A DNA stretch of 64,000 bases from Roseomonas sp. (GCA_020249505.1 JADCFN010000005.1:1-64000); one strand, 5' to 3'. Positions 28,021-37,923 are shown, counted from the first letter of the stretch. A program made the numbers and translations. Notes: a model not told the origin generated them from the letters alone.

Positions 28021-29435
28021 GGCGCGATGAACCGCGGCGCGTGTGGCGTTGGCAGCGCCATGATTTCCGCCGCCGCATCCGGCCTTGCTGCGCGCCAAAA
28101 AAGCCGGAGCAACAAATTGCGCGCCGCGACACGGCGATAATCGGCAGTGCCGCGCAAATCATCCATGGGTGTGATCGCGCGCGCCAAAGCATCCCCCGCT
28201 GTGCGCGCTTGCGCTTCGGTGAAGGCCGCGCCTTCCAGCACCGCTTCGGCTTCCGGCGCGCGCGCTGCCATGGGCCCGCAGCCGCCATGGGCGATGCGCG
28301 CGCGGGTAATCACCTCACCATCACGTTCCAGCAGCACGGAAAGGCCAATGGCGCTGATATCCTGATCATGCCGGCGAGAGAGTTTCTCGGCAGCGAAAAT
28401 CGCACCCGGTTTTGGTCTTGGCATGAAAACCCGCGCGATGATTTCCCCCGCCGCCAGCGCATTGCGCCGATAGCCGAGCAGGAAATCCTCAACAGCCACA
28501 TCGCGCGTCCCATTCGGCCCGGCGAGTGTCACCCGCGCCCCAAGCGCCAGCAACGGGGGCAGTCCATCGCCAATCGGGCTTGCAGTACCAAGGTTCCCGC
28601 CAAGGGTGCCAAGCGCGCGGATTTGCCGTGACCCCAAGCGACGCAGCAGCCCGGCAAAACCCGCGAAATCCGCATCATCCGCGATTTGATCAAGCAGCGC
28701 CGCATAAGGTTCAGCCGCGCCCACAGAAAGCCACGTCGGCCCCGCGCTGATCCCGCGCAATTCCGCAACATCGCGCAGGCAAATAATGGCAGCGGGGTTG
28801 TCGCGATGTTCCGAAAACCTTAGGCCAAGATCAGTGCCACCGGCCAATAACCACGCCTCAGGGTGTTGGCGCCTGAGCGCAAGCGCATCATTCAGATTGC
28901 GCGGCAGGAAGAAGCGATGTTCTGGCGGGCCAAGGGCGGTGACATCAGTCGTGGGTGATGACGGCGTGGCGTCCTCCGTCACCGGTAAGGCCGCCACCGC
29001 ATCCAAAATCGGCCGATAGCCGGTGCAGCGGCAGAGATTCCCCGCCAATGCCTCATGCGCATCACCGCCCATGCGGGCATGGGCATAAAGCGACATGACA
29101 ATGCCCGGCGTGCAAAAACCGCATTGCGTCGCTTCCGCGGCCAGCATCGCGGCCTGGACGGGATGCGGCGCGCCATCGGGGGCGGCAAGCCCCTCCACAC
29201 TCCTCAGCGCCAGGCCATGCGCCTGGCCAAGCGCCATCAGGCAGGCATTGACCGGGGCGCGGGCGCCATCCGGTGCTTCAATCACCACCGTACAGGCGCC
29301 GCAATCCCCCTCCGCACAGCCTTCCTTGGTGCCGGTCAGCCCCGCCGCGCGCAGCCAATCCAGCAAAGTCATGGCGGGGGGCGTTTCGGCGGGAAGCTTC
29401 CGCACGGCGCCATTCAGGGTGAAGGTGATGGACAT
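28017..29435 (-). CDS. xdhA: Xanthine dehydrogenase, FeS/FAD subunit
   Basis: A 472-residue small subunit that passes electrons from the Mo site to NAD+. The first [2Fe-2S] cluster ligands are in KEGCAEGDCGACTVVI, with the fourth Cys in NACL. The second cluster uses CGFCTPG and CRCTGY. The FAD domain begins near residue 180, with WLLAGGTDLGLRFSE and TLGGNLGTASPIGD. Length and order are as in bacterial XdhA. It is coupled to xdhB by a 4-base overlap. The short gap to the upstream metallopeptidase gene (63 bases) contains a rather AT-rich stretch (ATTTTTATTTAGG) but no clear promoter on inspection. Confidence 0.95.
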   Translation of the reverse strand: MSITFTLNGAVRKLPAETPPAMTLLDWLRAAGLTGTKEGCAEGDCGACTVVIEAPDGARAPVNACLMALGQAHGLALRSVEGLAAPDGAPHPVQAAMLAAEATQCGFCTPGIVMSLYAHARMGGDAHEALAGNLCRCTGYRPILDAVAALPVTEDATPSSPTTDVTALGPPEHRFFLPRNLNDALALRRQHPEAWLLAGGTDLGLRFSEHRDNPAAIICLRDVAELRGISAGPTWLSVGAAEPYAALLDQIADDADFAGFAGLLRRLGSRQIRALGTLGGNLGTASPIGDGLPPLLALGARVTLAGPNGTRDVAVEDFLLGYRRNALAAGEIIARVFMPRPKPGAIFAAEKLSRRHDQDISAIGLSVLLERDGEVITRARIAHGGCGPMAARAPEAEAVLEGAAFTEAQARTAGDALARAITPMDDLRGTADYRRVAARNLLLRLFWRAARPDAAAEIMALPTPHAPRFIAP

Positions 29436-29498
29436 GAATTTTTATTTAGGATGGCTGAGGCCAAGTTGAAACCGGGGCGCTGCCTCTTTTCGTTCCGG

Positions 29499-29891
29499 CT
29501 ACTCCCCGCCTTCCAGCCTTTCGATATCCTCATCCGAAAAGCCGAAATGGTGGCCGATTTCGTGGATCAGCACGTTCCGCACAAGGCGGAACAGATCCTC
29601 CCCGGATTCGATCCATTCCAGCAGGATGGGTTCCCTGAATAGCAGGATGCGGTCCGGTTCTGCCGGCACTGCGGCGCTGGTTTTTTCGGTCAGCGGCACG
29701 CCCAGATAAAGCCCCGTCAGCTCATAGGGGATTTCGATGCCGAGTTCGCGGAGCATCTCCTCCTCCGCGATGTCATCCACCAGGATGGCGACGCCCCGCA
29801 AAAGATCGCGCAGCGGCTTCGGGATGGCGGCAAGCGCATCCTCGGCCAATTCGATCAGGTCTTCGGGGCTGGGAGGGGTGGTGAAGCGCAT
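29499..29891 (-). CDS. Zinicin-like metallopeptidase family protein (PF06262)
   Basis: A 130-residue protein of the DUF1025/zinicin-like family. The zinc motif is HEIGHHFGFSDEDIERLE near the C-terminus (HExxH with a downstream Asp or Glu). The N-terminus FTTPPSPEDLIELAEDAL and LLRGVAILVDDIAEEEMLRE are typical. Length matches the family exactly. It is probably a small cytoplasmic peptidase or a non-proteolytic metalloprotein; the role is unproven. It stands between xdhA and folE on the same strand, with a large stem-loop (29966-30009) upstream, so it is likely a separate transcription unit. Confidence 0.88.
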   Translation of the reverse strand: MRFTTPPSPEDLIELAEDALAAIPKPLRDLLRGVAILVDDIAEEEMLRELGIEIPYELTGLYLGVPLTEKTSAAVPAEPDRILLFREPILLEWIESGEDLFRLVRNVLIHEIGHHFGFSDEDIERLEGGE

Positions 29892-29965
29892 GGAGGCTCA
29901 TGCGCGCCGAAGCGCCCCTTGGTCAAGCGACGCTTCGGAGGGGAAGACTTAGATTTTTTATGATC

Positions 29966-30009
29966 GCATTTTCCGAGCCGCCAAGTGAAGTCGCTTGGCT
30001 TGAAAATGC
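29966..30009. repeat. Perfect two-tier stem-loop after folE
   Basis: Outer arms GCATTTTC (29966-29973) and GAAAATGC (30002-30009) are perfectly complementary (8 bp). An inner stem GCCAAG/CTTGGC lies within, with an 8-base loop. It begins right after the folE stop on the minus strand. No U tract follows on that strand, so it is either a Rho-dependent 3' stabiliser or a REP-like element, not a plain intrinsic terminator. Confidence 0.55.
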
Positions 30010-30011
30010 TC

Positions 30012-30656
30012 CTAGCCCTCAATCACGCTGGCGCGCTGGCCGCCAATAATGGCCAGGAATTCGCGCCGCGTGCTGGCATCATCACGGAAGGCGCCGAGCA
30101 TGCGGCTGGTCACCATGGTGACACCCGGCTTGTGAATGCCGCGCGTGGTCATGCATTGATGCGCCGCTTCAATCACCACCGCGACACCTTTCGGCTTCAG
30201 CACCTGTTCGATGGTATTCGCGACCTGCGCCGTCAGCTTTTCCTGGATTTGCAGGCGCTTGGCATAAACTTCCAAAACGCGCGCCAGCTTGCTGATGCCA
30301 ACCACGCGGCCCTGCGGCAGATAGGCGATATGCGCGCGCCCAATGATCGGCACCATGTGATGTTCGCAATGGCTTTCCATGCGGATGTCGCGCAGGATTA
30401 CCATTTCATCATAGCCATCGGTTTCTTCGAAGGACCGCGCGAGCAAATCCACCGGGTCCGTTTCATAGCCGGCGAAGAATTCCTCATAAGCGCGGGCGAC
30501 GCGCGCGGGGGTATCCGCCAGGCCTTCGCGGTCCGGATCATCGCCGGCCCAGCGCAGCAGCGTGCGCACTGCGGCTTCGGCTTCCGCGCGGGAGGGGCGC
30601 GGCTCCAGAGAGGCATTGGCCGTAGAGAGGCCAGAGGCAGGAGTTTGAATATTCAC
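30012..30656 (-). CDS. folE: GTP cyclohydrolase I
   Basis: About 214 residues from the GTG at 30656, which matches the family length; the frame is open further upstream but without homology. It converts GTP to dihydroneopterin triphosphate for folate synthesis. Zinc ligands are in [20 protein letters not shown] (Cys and His) and [11 protein letters not shown] (Cys). [20 protein letters not shown] and [20 protein letters not shown] are conserved. It forms homodecamers. It is transcribed divergently from the flavin monooxygenase gene (173 bases between starts). A stem-loop follows the stop. Confidence 0.96.
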   Translation of the reverse strand: MNIQTPASGLSTANASLEPRPSRAEAEAAVRTLLRWAGDDPDREGLADTPARVARAYEEFFAGYETDPVDLLARSFEETDGYDEMVILRDIRMESHCEHHMVPIIGRAHIAYLPQGRVVGISKLARVLEVYAKRLQIQEKLTAQVANTIEQVLKPKGVAVVIEAAHQCMTTRGIHKPGVTMVTSRMLGAFRDDASTRREFLAIIGGQRASVIEG

Positions 30657-30829
30657 GGTATTGGTCTTTCCCAAGGTCGAAACGGCGCCAGAAGGCAGGG
30701 GGCTTTGCGGAGCCGACAGGACCCCATGTGGGCTGCCCCGCCGAAATGGCAAGGATTTGCCCCCGCTTGGCGCCGGGGGTCGGGGTGGGGTAGCCTTGCC
30801 AAGCCCATGAACAACCAGAAGAACCCAAC

Positions 30830-32470
30830 ATGCTTGATGCCGTAGCCCCGCTTGCCGCCACCTCAACCGACGCCAAGCTTTATGACGCGCTGATCATCGG
30901 CGCCGGTTTCGCCGGCATGTATCAGCTCCATTCCCTGCGGGACCGCCAGGGGCTTTCCGCCCATGTGCTGGAAGCGGGTGATGGCGTGGGCGGTACCTGG
31001 TACTGGAACCGCTACCCGGGCGCGCGGTGTGATTCCGAAAGCCATAGCTATTGCTATCATTTCTCGGATGAGTTGGTGCAGGGCTGGGAATGGTCCGAAC
31101 GCTACCCGAGCCAGCCGGAGATTTTGCGCTATCTGAATTATGCTGCGGATAAGCTTGACCTGAAGCGTGACATTACCTTCGGCGCGCGCGTGGTGGCGGC
31201 GCAGTATGATGAGGCCGCCAATCTGTGGCGCGTGCGCACGGAACAAGGCGCGGAATATGCGGCGCGCTATTTGATCACGGCGGTGGGCTGCCTTTCTTCC
31301 GCCAATCTGCCGAAGATTGAAGGCATCCCTGATTTTCAGGGCAAGTGGTACCATACCGGCGAATGGCCGCATGAGGGTGTGGATTTCTCGGGCAAGCGGG
31401 TCGGCGTGATTGGCACGGGGTCCACCGGGATTCAGGCCATTCCGGTGATTGCCGCCACCGCCAAGCATCTGACCGTGTTTCAGCGCACCGCGAATTATTC
31501 GATCCCCGCGCGCAATGCGCCGCTGACCGATGATTTCAAGAAATATGTTCGGGAGAATTTCGCCGAAATTCGCGACGTGATGCGCTCCACCGTCAATGGC
31601 CACCCCTGGCGCATTGCGGATCGCTCCGTTTTGGATGTGTCCGATGAAGAACGGAATGAGATTTTTGAGAAAGCCTGGGAGAGGGGTGGCCTCAGGCTTC
31701 GCGCTGAATTCCGCGATGTGCTGACGAATGAGGAAGCGAATAGGATAGTCTCGGACTTCCTCAAGAAAAAGATCGGGCAGATCGTGAAGGATCCTGCCAA
31801 GGCCGCGATCCTTGCGGATATTGATCATGGCTTCGCCACCAAGCGCCCGCCGATTGATACCGGCTATTTCGAAACCTATAACCGCGACAATGTTGATGTG
31901 GTGAATTTGCGGGCTGAGCCGATTGAACGCATCACCGCGAATGGCGTGAAGACCAGCAAGGGCGAATATCCGCTGGATATCATTGTCTTCGCGACGGGCT
32001 TTGATGCCATGACCGGGCCGCTCTTCAACCTGAATATCGCCGGGCGCGATGGTTTGGCTTTGCGCGATGTCTGGCGCGAAGGCCCGCGCAGCTATTTGGG
32101 ACTGCAAGTGGTGGGCTTCCCCAATTTGTTCACCATCACCGGGCCTGCCAGCCCTTCCGTGCTGACCAATATGCCTGTTGCCATCGAACAGCATGTGGAT
32201 TGGATCACGCGCTGCATTGCGGATATGCGCAAGGCCGGCCAGACGCGCATCGAAGCCAAGCCCGATGCGGTGGATGATTGGATGGTGCAGGTGCAGGAAG
32301 TGGCCAACCGCACGCTTTTCACGAAAACGCTGCATTCCTGGTATCTGGGCGCCAATGTGCCCGGCAAGCCGCGTGTCTTCATGCCCTATATCGGCGGCAT
32401 GGCGCGGTATCGGCGGATTTGTGATGAGGTGGCGGATAAGGGGTATGAGGGGTTTGCGCTTACCCGCTAA
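30830..32470 (+). CDS. Baeyer-Villiger-type flavin monooxygenase
   Basis: A 546-residue FAD/NADPH monooxygenase. The two Rossmann motifs are [10 protein letters not shown] (about residue 22) and [10 protein letters not shown] (about 188). Between them is the Baeyer-Villiger fingerprint FxGxxxHxxxW, seen here as [34 protein letters not shown] is typical of cyclohexanone-type enzymes. It would insert oxygen next to a ketone to give an ester or lactone. No lactonase or alcohol dehydrogenase adjoins it in an operon. Its stop overlaps the stop of the convergent binding-protein gene by 4 bases. Confidence 0.93.
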   Translation: MLDAVAPLAATSTDAKLYDALIIGAGFAGMYQLHSLRDRQGLSAHVLEAGDGVGGTWYWNRYPGARCDSESHSYCYHFSDELVQGWEWSERYPSQPEILRYLNYAADKLDLKRDITFGARVVAAQYDEAANLWRVRTEQGAEYAARYLITAVGCLSSANLPKIEGIPDFQGKWYHTGEWPHEGVDFSGKRVGVIGTGSTGIQAIPVIAATAKHLTVFQRTANYSIPARNAPLTDDFKKYVRENFAEIRDVMRSTVNGHPWRIADRSVLDVSDEERNEIFEKAWERGGLRLRAEFRDVLTNEEANRIVSDFLKKKIGQIVKDPAKAAILADIDHGFATKRPPIDTGYFETYNRDNVDVVNLRAEPIERITANGVKTSKGEYPLDIIVFATGFDAMTGPLFNLNIAGRDGLALRDVWREGPRSYLGLQVVGFPNLFTITGPASPSVLTNMPVAIEQHVDWITRCIADMRKAGQTRIEAKPDAVDDWMVQVQEVANRTLFTKTLHSWYLGANVPGKPRVFMPYIGGMARYRRICDEVADKGYEGFALTR

Positions 32471-33153
32471 ACCGGCTCCAACCCCTTGGCGCGGAGCAGC
32501 TTCGCATCCGCGCCTCGCACCAAAAACTCCATAAAGGCGCGCGCGGCTTCCGGCTGCGGCGCTTCGGCGAAGATCGCGGCAGAAAAGGTCATTACCTCGC
32601 CAATTTCAGCGGGCAGGGTGCCGATAATGTCTATCCCCGGCACGGTCATCAATTCGCTGACTTGTTGAATGGCCAAAGCCACTTCGCCGCGCTTCAGCAA
32701 TTCACCGGTAAAACCCTGCGGGATGACGGTGGCTTTCGCATTCACCTCCGCCGCGATGCCAAGCCTTTCGATCAGCCCCGCAAAGAACAACCCGCTGGCG
32801 CCTGCGCGGGAATAGGCGAGGGATGGTGTCGCCAGCAGCGTCGCGCGAAACGCCTCCGGCGTGCTGATATCCGGCCGCTTTGCGCCGGCGGCGACCGCGA
32901 CACCAATGTAGGACAAGGCCAAATCACGTCGGCTGCCTTGCGCAAAAACCCCCTTGGCGATGAAATCATCCACGGCCGCAGCAGTCAGGATCGCGATATC
33001 GCCGCGCGCACCATCGGTGATGCGCTGCGAAATGCTCTTGGTCGGGTCGAACACCATGGCCGGCGCCGGGTTGGTCTTGGCCCAAAGCGGCGCCAGCACG
33101 TCAAGCACGCCCTGAAGCGCCAGGGTGGACATGATGGAAAGCGGCTGAGCCAT
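32467..33153 (-). CDS. ModA-like substrate-binding protein without a signal peptide
   Basis: About 228 residues of the SBP_bac_11/ModA-like fold: LSIMSTLALQGVLDVLAPLW, PTKSISQRITDGARGDIAIL and AGASGLFFAGLIERLGIAAE. C-terminal [17 protein letters not shown] is also typical. The ATG at 33153 places the fold at residue 4, leaving no room for a signal peptide. An upstream extension of the frame is rich in Arg and does not look like one either. The protein is therefore probably cytoplasmic. Family members bind oxyanions or small organics. No permease or ATPase is adjacent. Confidence 0.7.
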   Translation of the reverse strand: MAQPLSIMSTLALQGVLDVLAPLWAKTNPAPAMVFDPTKSISQRITDGARGDIAILTAAAVDDFIAKGVFAQGSRRDLALSYIGVAVAAGAKRPDISTPEAFRATLLATPSLAYSRAGASGLFFAGLIERLGIAAEVNAKATVIPQGFTGELLKRGEVALAIQQVSELMTVPGIDIIGTLPAEIGEVMTFSAAIFAEAPQPEAARAFMEFLVRGADAKLLRAKGLEPV

Positions 33154-33295
33154 GAGCGGGTTCCTTGTGCATTGATCCCGGCCAGAATGGCGCCTGCGGG
33201 GCCGCGCGGCAATCTGGCGTGCGGCGCCGCAAATTCGCCATGGCATTAAGTTCACATAATTGCGCTGCTAAAGGCAGCCTTGGAAGGAATGGCTT

Positions 33296-33595
33296 ATGAA
33301 TTGGAAACTGCGGTTGCTCGCCTTGACTATCGGCGTTCTCACCATGGCCTGCGCTGAAGTTGCGCCGGCGCAAAGCCAGGCACAGGCGCCCGAAGGCTGC
33401 GCGCGGCATGAGGCGCGCTTCCCTGCCTTGCTCGGCAAGGCGCCGGAGGAAGTGCGCGTTGCCCTGCAAGCCATGCCGGGCATCAGCACCGTGCGCATGG
33501 GTGGGCCGACCACGCCAATGACCAAGGATTACCGGATAGATCGCGCAACCGGGCTGATCGAAAACGGCGTGGTGACGCGGATCACTTGCGGCTGA
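33296..33595 (+). CDS. Secreted I78-family peptidase inhibitor-like protein
   Basis: A 99-residue exported protein. The signal peptide is KLRLLALTIGVLTMACAEVA with likely cleavage near APAQS. The mature part fits the I78 inhibitor family (PF11720): a first Cys (EGCARHEARFPALLGK), then STVRMGGPTTPMTKDYRIDR and the terminal VTRITCG with the second Cys. The two cysteines probably form a disulphide. I78 members can inhibit serine peptidases, but many are untested. It converges on the MFS gene and overlaps it by 14 bases. Confidence 0.7.
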   Translation: MNWKLRLLALTIGVLTMACAEVAPAQSQAQAPEGCARHEARFPALLGKAPEEVRVALQAMPGISTVRMGGPTTPMTKDYRIDRATGLIENGVVTRITCG

Positions 33596-34712
33596 GGCTC
33601 CCCACCGCCACCAATACCGCCACCAACCCGCAAAGCCCCGCCATGGCCCAGAAAATCCCCGCCCCCAGCGCAGCATAGCCAGGGCCAGAGGCCAGCGTCA
33701 GCAGCGTTGTCATGGCCCCAACGGCGGCCCCCAGCAGCGTCTGCGCCGTGCCGCCCAGGCTGGCCGGCACGCGTTCCTGCAATAGCCGGATCGCCGCCAG
33801 ATGCATGGCGCCAAAGGTCAGCGCATGCAGCGCCTGCGCGAAAATCAGTGGCGGCAGGCTTTCACTGACCGCCATGATCGGCCAGCGGATTAAGCCCGCC
33901 CCGGCTGCCAGCAATATCAGCCCGCGCACGCCAAGCCGTTCCACCAAGCTGCGCCCCCACAGAAACAGCGCTACCTCCGCCACCACACCCCAGCCCCAAA
34001 GCAGGCCAATCACCCCGGCGCTGAAACCCAAAGCCTGCCAATGGATGGACCCGAAGGCGTAATAAGCTGCGTGGCTGCCCTGCATCAGCGCGGCAATCAG
34101 CATCAGGCGCCTGAGCCAGGGCAGCGCGAGTGCGGCGCGAAACCCGCTTGCGCCGCCGCGCCCGAAACCTTCCACGCGCGGCAGCAGCAAGGCCGCCGCC
34201 GCGCCAAGGCCAAGCATGGCAGCAATCAGCCAGGCAGCACTGCTCGCGCCCAAAACGCCCACCAGCGCGCCGGCAGCGACTGCGGCCAGGATATAGCTGG
34301 CGGAACCAGCGGCACGGACGCGGCCATAATCAAAGCCTGGGGGCTCTCGGGCGGCGCGCAGAGCCATGGCATCGGCCAGCGCCGTAGTGGGGGCAAGCGC
34401 CGCCGCCAGCGCCAAATTAACCAGCAGCAGCGCCCAAAACCCAGAAGCAAGCCCAAAGCCCGCCGCGAAAACCGCCGCTACGCCGGTGCAGCAGATCAGC
34501 AACAGTCGCGGATCGCCAAGCCAATCCGCAACCCGCCCTAAAAGTGGCCCCGCCAGCAATTTCAGCGCGCTACCAGCCGCCAAAACCGTGCCCAGATCAG
34601 CCGGCGTCAACCCACGCGCCAGCAAAAGCGGCGGCAGAAAGGGCATCATCACGCCAAAGGCCGCGAATTGCGCGGCATAGATCAGGGCGAAGCGGGTGGC
34701 GGGGTTCATCAC
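33582..34712 (-). CDS. MFS transporter (HcaT/MFS_1_like type)
   Basis: A 376-residue membrane protein with about twelve hydrophobic segments. The N-terminus FALIYAAQFAAFGVMMPFLP and the loop GRVADWLGDPRLLLI (MFS motif A) are typical of the MFS_1_like group that includes the phenylpropionate permease HcaT. The C-half contains RSLVERLGVRGLILL. The substrate is not predictable. It is divergent from the SUV3-like helicase gene, with 96 bases between the chosen starts. The start codon could be either of two adjacent ATGs. Confidence 0.82.
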   Translation of the reverse strand: MMNPATRFALIYAAQFAAFGVMMPFLPPLLLARGLTPADLGTVLAAGSALKLLAGPLLGRVADWLGDPRLLLICCTGVAAVFAAGFGLASGFWALLLVNLALAAALAPTTALADAMALRAAREPPGFDYGRVRAAGSASYILAAVAAGALVGVLGASSAAWLIAAMLGLGAAAALLLPRVEGFGRGGASGFRAALALPWLRRLMLIAALMQGSHAAYYAFGSIHWQALGFSAGVIGLLWGWGVVAEVALFLWGRSLVERLGVRGLILLAAGAGLIRWPIMAVSESLPPLIFAQALHALTFGAMHLAAIRLLQERVPASLGGTAQTLLGAAVGAMTTLLTLASGPGYAALGAGIFWAMAGLCGLVAVLVAVGSLSRK

Positions 34713-34808
34713 AGGCCCACCACCCTGCCCGTAGCCGCCACCATGGACAAGCGCGACGCATCATGCCACGGAGCATCGCGTTTTTCTTTCTTGGACATTG
34801 ACCCCCGC

Positions 34809-37622
34809 ATGTTCGAACCCAGGGTTCGCGCCATCCTCGGCCCGACCAATACCGGCAAGACCCACCTCGCGATTGAGCGGATGCTCGCCCATGCCTCGGG
34901 CAGTATCGGCTTTCCGCTCAGGCTGCTGGCGCGTGAAAATTATGATCGCATGGTGGCGATGAAGGGTGAACGCTTCGTCGCGCTCATCACCGGTGAGGAA
35001 AAAATTGTCCCGCCCGAGGCGAAGTATTTCGCCTGCACGGTGGAAGCCATGCCGCTGGATCGGCCGGTGGAATTCCTCGCCGTGGATGAAATCCAGCTTT
35101 GTGCGGACCCTGATCGCGGGCATGTGTTTACGGATCGGCTGCTCAATGCGCGCGGCATGGTGGAAACCATGTTCCTGGGGGCCGAGACCATCGCGCCCTT
35201 GCTCCGCCGGCTGATTCCGCGCGCCGAAATCGAAACCCGCGCGCGGCTTTCGCAACTGACTTACGCCGGCCCCGCCAAACTATCGCGCCTGCCAGCACGT
35301 TCCGCGATTGTCGCCTTCAGCGCGCAGGAGGTTTACGCCATTGCCGAAGCCGTGCGTCGTCGGCGTGGCGGTTGCGCCGTGGTGATGGGTAGGCTTTCGC
35401 CGCGCACCCGCAATGCGCAGGTCGCCCTTTATCAAAACCGGGAAGTGGATTTCCTGGTCGCGACAGATGCGATTGGCATGGGCCTCAATATGGATGTGGA
35501 CCATGTGGCGCTCGCCGCGCTGAACAAGTTTGACGGCCATCAGCCGCGTGCGCTCACCGCACAGGAAATCGCCCAAATCGCCGGCCGCGCCGGGCGCGGC
35601 ATGCGCGATGGCACCTTTGGCACCACGGCGGAAGCGCCGACACTGGATGATGAGATCATCACCCAGATCGAAACCCATGCCTTTGAACCGCTGAAGACGC
35701 TCGCCTGGCGCAATGCCGATCTGGATTTTTCCTCGGTTGAGACCCTGCTTGATAGCCTTGGCGCACCGGCACCGCAGCCGGGCCTTGCCAAGGGCCATGA
35801 TGCGGTGGACCACATCACGCTTTCCATGCTGGTGCGGGAAGAAGAAATTCGCGGCCTGGCGGATACCGCATCGCGCGTGCGATTGCTGTGGGAAGCCTGC
35901 CAGGTGCCGGATTTCCGCAAGCTTGCGGATGATAGCCACACGCGGCTTTGCGCGCGCATTTTCACGCATTTGGCGCGCGAAGGCCGCCTGCCGCGCGATT
36001 GGGTGGCGTCATCGCTCGCGCAGCTTGGCATGGCGGAAGGCGATCTTGATACGCTGATGGCGCGGCTTTCGGCGATTCGCGTCTGGTCCTATGTCGCCGC
36101 GCGCGCTGATTGGCTGGATGATGCCGCTGGTTTGCAGGCTGATGCACGGCGCGTTGAAGACATGGTCTCAGACGCTTTGCATGAAAGCCTGACCGCGCGC
36201 TTTGTGGACCGCCGCGCGGCGCATCTGATTCGCGCGCTGGATGAAAGCGATGAGGAATTGCTCTCCGCCGTCACGCGCCGTGGCGAAGTGGTGGTGGAAG
36301 GCCATCCGGTCGGCCATGTGAAGGGCTTCCTGTTTGAACCCGATGGCGCGGCGGTAAAGGAAGAAGAACGCCGCGTGGTGCTGCGCGCCGCGCGCCGCGC
36401 GCTTGGGGCGGAAATCCCGCGCCGTGTCACCATGCTGGAAACCGCGAAGGATGAGGCGTTTGCGCTCACGCCCCAGCATGCCGTGACCTGGGCCTATTCC
36501 CACGCACCCAATATGCCCGCGGGGCTTGGCGATATCGCGGAAGTGGCGAAGCTGAAGACTGGTTCCGAACCCGGCAAGCCGTTGATTGAAGTACTGCCCT
36601 CAGAATTTTTGGATGGCGCGCAGCGTGAGCGTATTCGCGCAAGGCTCGCCACCTGGATCGAGGCTTTGGTGAAGCGCGATCTGGGCGCGATTTTCACCGC
36701 CGAGGAAAAGGCCGCCGAGGATAATACGCTCCGCGGTCCGGCCTTTCGCCTGCGCGAAGAATTGGGCCTGGCCATGGGTGCCACGGATGGTGAAATCCGC
36801 CCTGATCTCCGCCAGAAACTGAAGGGCATTGGCATTCGTGCCGGGCGCTATGCGCTTTACGTGCCGGAGGCCTTGAAGCCGCGCGCCATGGCTTTGCGTG
36901 CGCAGCTTTGGTCGCTGCTCAGGGGCATTGAAACGCCGAAGCTGCCCTCCGGCGGTTTGATTGCCGTGGCACCGCCCGCCGATTGGCCACGCGGCTTTGC
37001 CGAAACCATGGGCTGGCTACCCGCCGGTCCCGTTTTGCTGCGCCTGGATGTGGCGGAACGCATTGCCGGCGAATTGGGCCATCTGACGCGCAAATCCCCG
37101 GCACTGCTGCCGGGCGATCTGGCCAGCCGCTTGGGGATCAAGGGCGAAAATCTTGGCCCGGTGCTGGATGCCATGGGCTTCCGGCTGATCCCGGCCGAAA
37201 CGCTCGATGAGAAGAACTTCGGCCCACCCGCCCCGGCACGGATCGGCCAGCAGCGCACGCCGCGCTTCGAACCGCGCCAGCAGCAGGGCCCCCGCCGCGA
37301 TGACCGGCGCCCTGATCGACGCGGCCCTCGCCCGGATCAGCGGCGGCAGGAAGCCGCGCCAGGCGAAGGTGCCGCGCCCGATCAGGCTCCGCCCGAACAG
37401 CAGCGCCCGGAACGCCGGCCAGATCAACGCCCGGATCGTCGCCCGAAGCCCGAAGGCGGCCAGCAGCAACAGCAGCAGCGCCAGCATTATGGCAATAAGG
37501 GCGGCAATGACCGCCCGCGTGGTCCGCGCCCGCCGCGTGAGGATCGTGTGGCCCTGCCCCCCATGCCGCGCCCCGATAGCCCCTTTGCGGTACTCGCCGC
37601 GCTGAAGCTCAAGAAGGATTGA
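34809..37622 (+). CDS. SUV3-like RNA helicase with a basic disordered tail
   Basis: About 937 residues from the ATG at 34809, giving the family start MFEPRVRAILGPTNTGKTHL (Walker A GPTNTGKT, residues 11-18). Upstream in-frame ATGs are possible. Walker B-type box is AVDEIQLCADPDRGHVFTDR. Helicase C-motifs are FLVATDAIGMGLNMDVDHV and QIAGRAGRGMRDGTFG. It resembles mitochondrial SUV3, which unwinds RNA for the degradosome. Residues about 810-937 are an Arg/Gln/Pro-rich tail with RRPDRRGPRPDQRR and a Q run, probably RNA-binding. It is followed after 10 bases by an S4 RNA-binding protein, fitting an RNA-processing unit. Confidence 0.9.
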   Translation: MFEPRVRAILGPTNTGKTHLAIERMLAHASGSIGFPLRLLARENYDRMVAMKGERFVALITGEEKIVPPEAKYFACTVEAMPLDRPVEFLAVDEIQLCADPDRGHVFTDRLLNARGMVETMFLGAETIAPLLRRLIPRAEIETRARLSQLTYAGPAKLSRLPARSAIVAFSAQEVYAIAEAVRRRRGGCAVVMGRLSPRTRNAQVALYQNREVDFLVATDAIGMGLNMDVDHVALAALNKFDGHQPRALTAQEIAQIAGRAGRGMRDGTFGTTAEAPTLDDEIITQIETHAFEPLKTLAWRNADLDFSSVETLLDSLGAPAPQPGLAKGHDAVDHITLSMLVREEEIRGLADTASRVRLLWEACQVPDFRKLADDSHTRLCARIFTHLAREGRLPRDWVASSLAQLGMAEGDLDTLMARLSAIRVWSYVAARADWLDDAAGLQADARRVEDMVSDALHESLTARFVDRRAAHLIRALDESDEELLSAVTRRGEVVVEGHPVGHVKGFLFEPDGAAVKEEERRVVLRAARRALGAEIPRRVTMLETAKDEAFALTPQHAVTWAYSHAPNMPAGLGDIAEVAKLKTGSEPGKPLIEVLPSEFLDGAQRERIRARLATWIEALVKRDLGAIFTAEEKAAEDNTLRGPAFRLREELGLAMGATDGEIRPDLRQKLKGIGIRAGRYALYVPEALKPRAMALRAQLWSLLRGIETPKLPSGGLIAVAPPADWPRGFAETMGWLPAGPVLLRLDVAERIAGELGHLTRKSPALLPGDLASRLGIKGENLGPVLDAMGFRLIPAETLDEKNFGPPAPARIGQQRTPRFEPRQQQGPRRDDRRPDRRGPRPDQRRQEAAPGEGAAPDQAPPEQQRPERRPDQRPDRRPKPEGGQQQQQQRQHYGNKGGNDRPRGPRPPREDRVALPPMPRPDSPFAVLAALKLKKD

Positions 37623-37632
37623 ACAGCGCGCC

Positions 37633-37923
37633 GTGGCGGCTGAGGCGGAAGGGCGGGATTATCAGCGGCTGGATGCCTGGCTTTGGTGCGCGCGTTTTCG
37701 CAAGACCCGGGCGGAATGCGCGCGTCAGGTGGAAAAGGGCGTGGTGCGCATCAACCGCCTGCCGACCGACAAGCCCCATGCCAAGCTTCGTCCGGGGGAT
37801 GTTCTGACTTTGGCGATGGGACAAGGGGCTTCGGGGCAGATCATCCTTTGGCGCGTGCTGGCGCTCGCCGAACGGCGCGGCCCGGCTAGCGAAGCGCAAT
37901 CGCTTTATGAGGTTCTCACATAA
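37633..37923 (+). CDS. S4-domain RNA-binding protein (Hsp15-like)
   Basis: A 96-residue protein starting at GTG 37633, 10 bases after the helicase stop. The S4 fold starts RLDAWLWCARFRKTRAEC, then VEKGVVRINRLPTDKPHAKL and RPGDVLTLAM. Relatives such as HslR bind rRNA on free 50S subunits with a nascent chain. The conserved pairing of S4 protein with the SUV3-like helicase is common in alphaproteobacteria and suggests a joint RNA or ribosome role. The C-terminal 25 residues are variable. Confidence 0.9.
   Translation: MAAEAEGRDYQRLDAWLWCARFRKTRAECARQVEKGVVRINRLPTDKPHAKLRPGDVLTLAMGQGASGQIILWRVLALAERRGPASEAQSLYEVLT

Noticed and set aside
30863-32335. 490-codon minus-strand open frame
   Set aside because: Antisense to the flavin monooxygenase gene, which has complete Rossmann and Baeyer-Villiger motifs.
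37320-37560. Repetitive Arg/Gln codons at the end of the helicase gene considered as a CRISPR or tandem repeat
   Set aside because: The units are irregular in length and sequence and remain in frame; this is a disordered protein tail.
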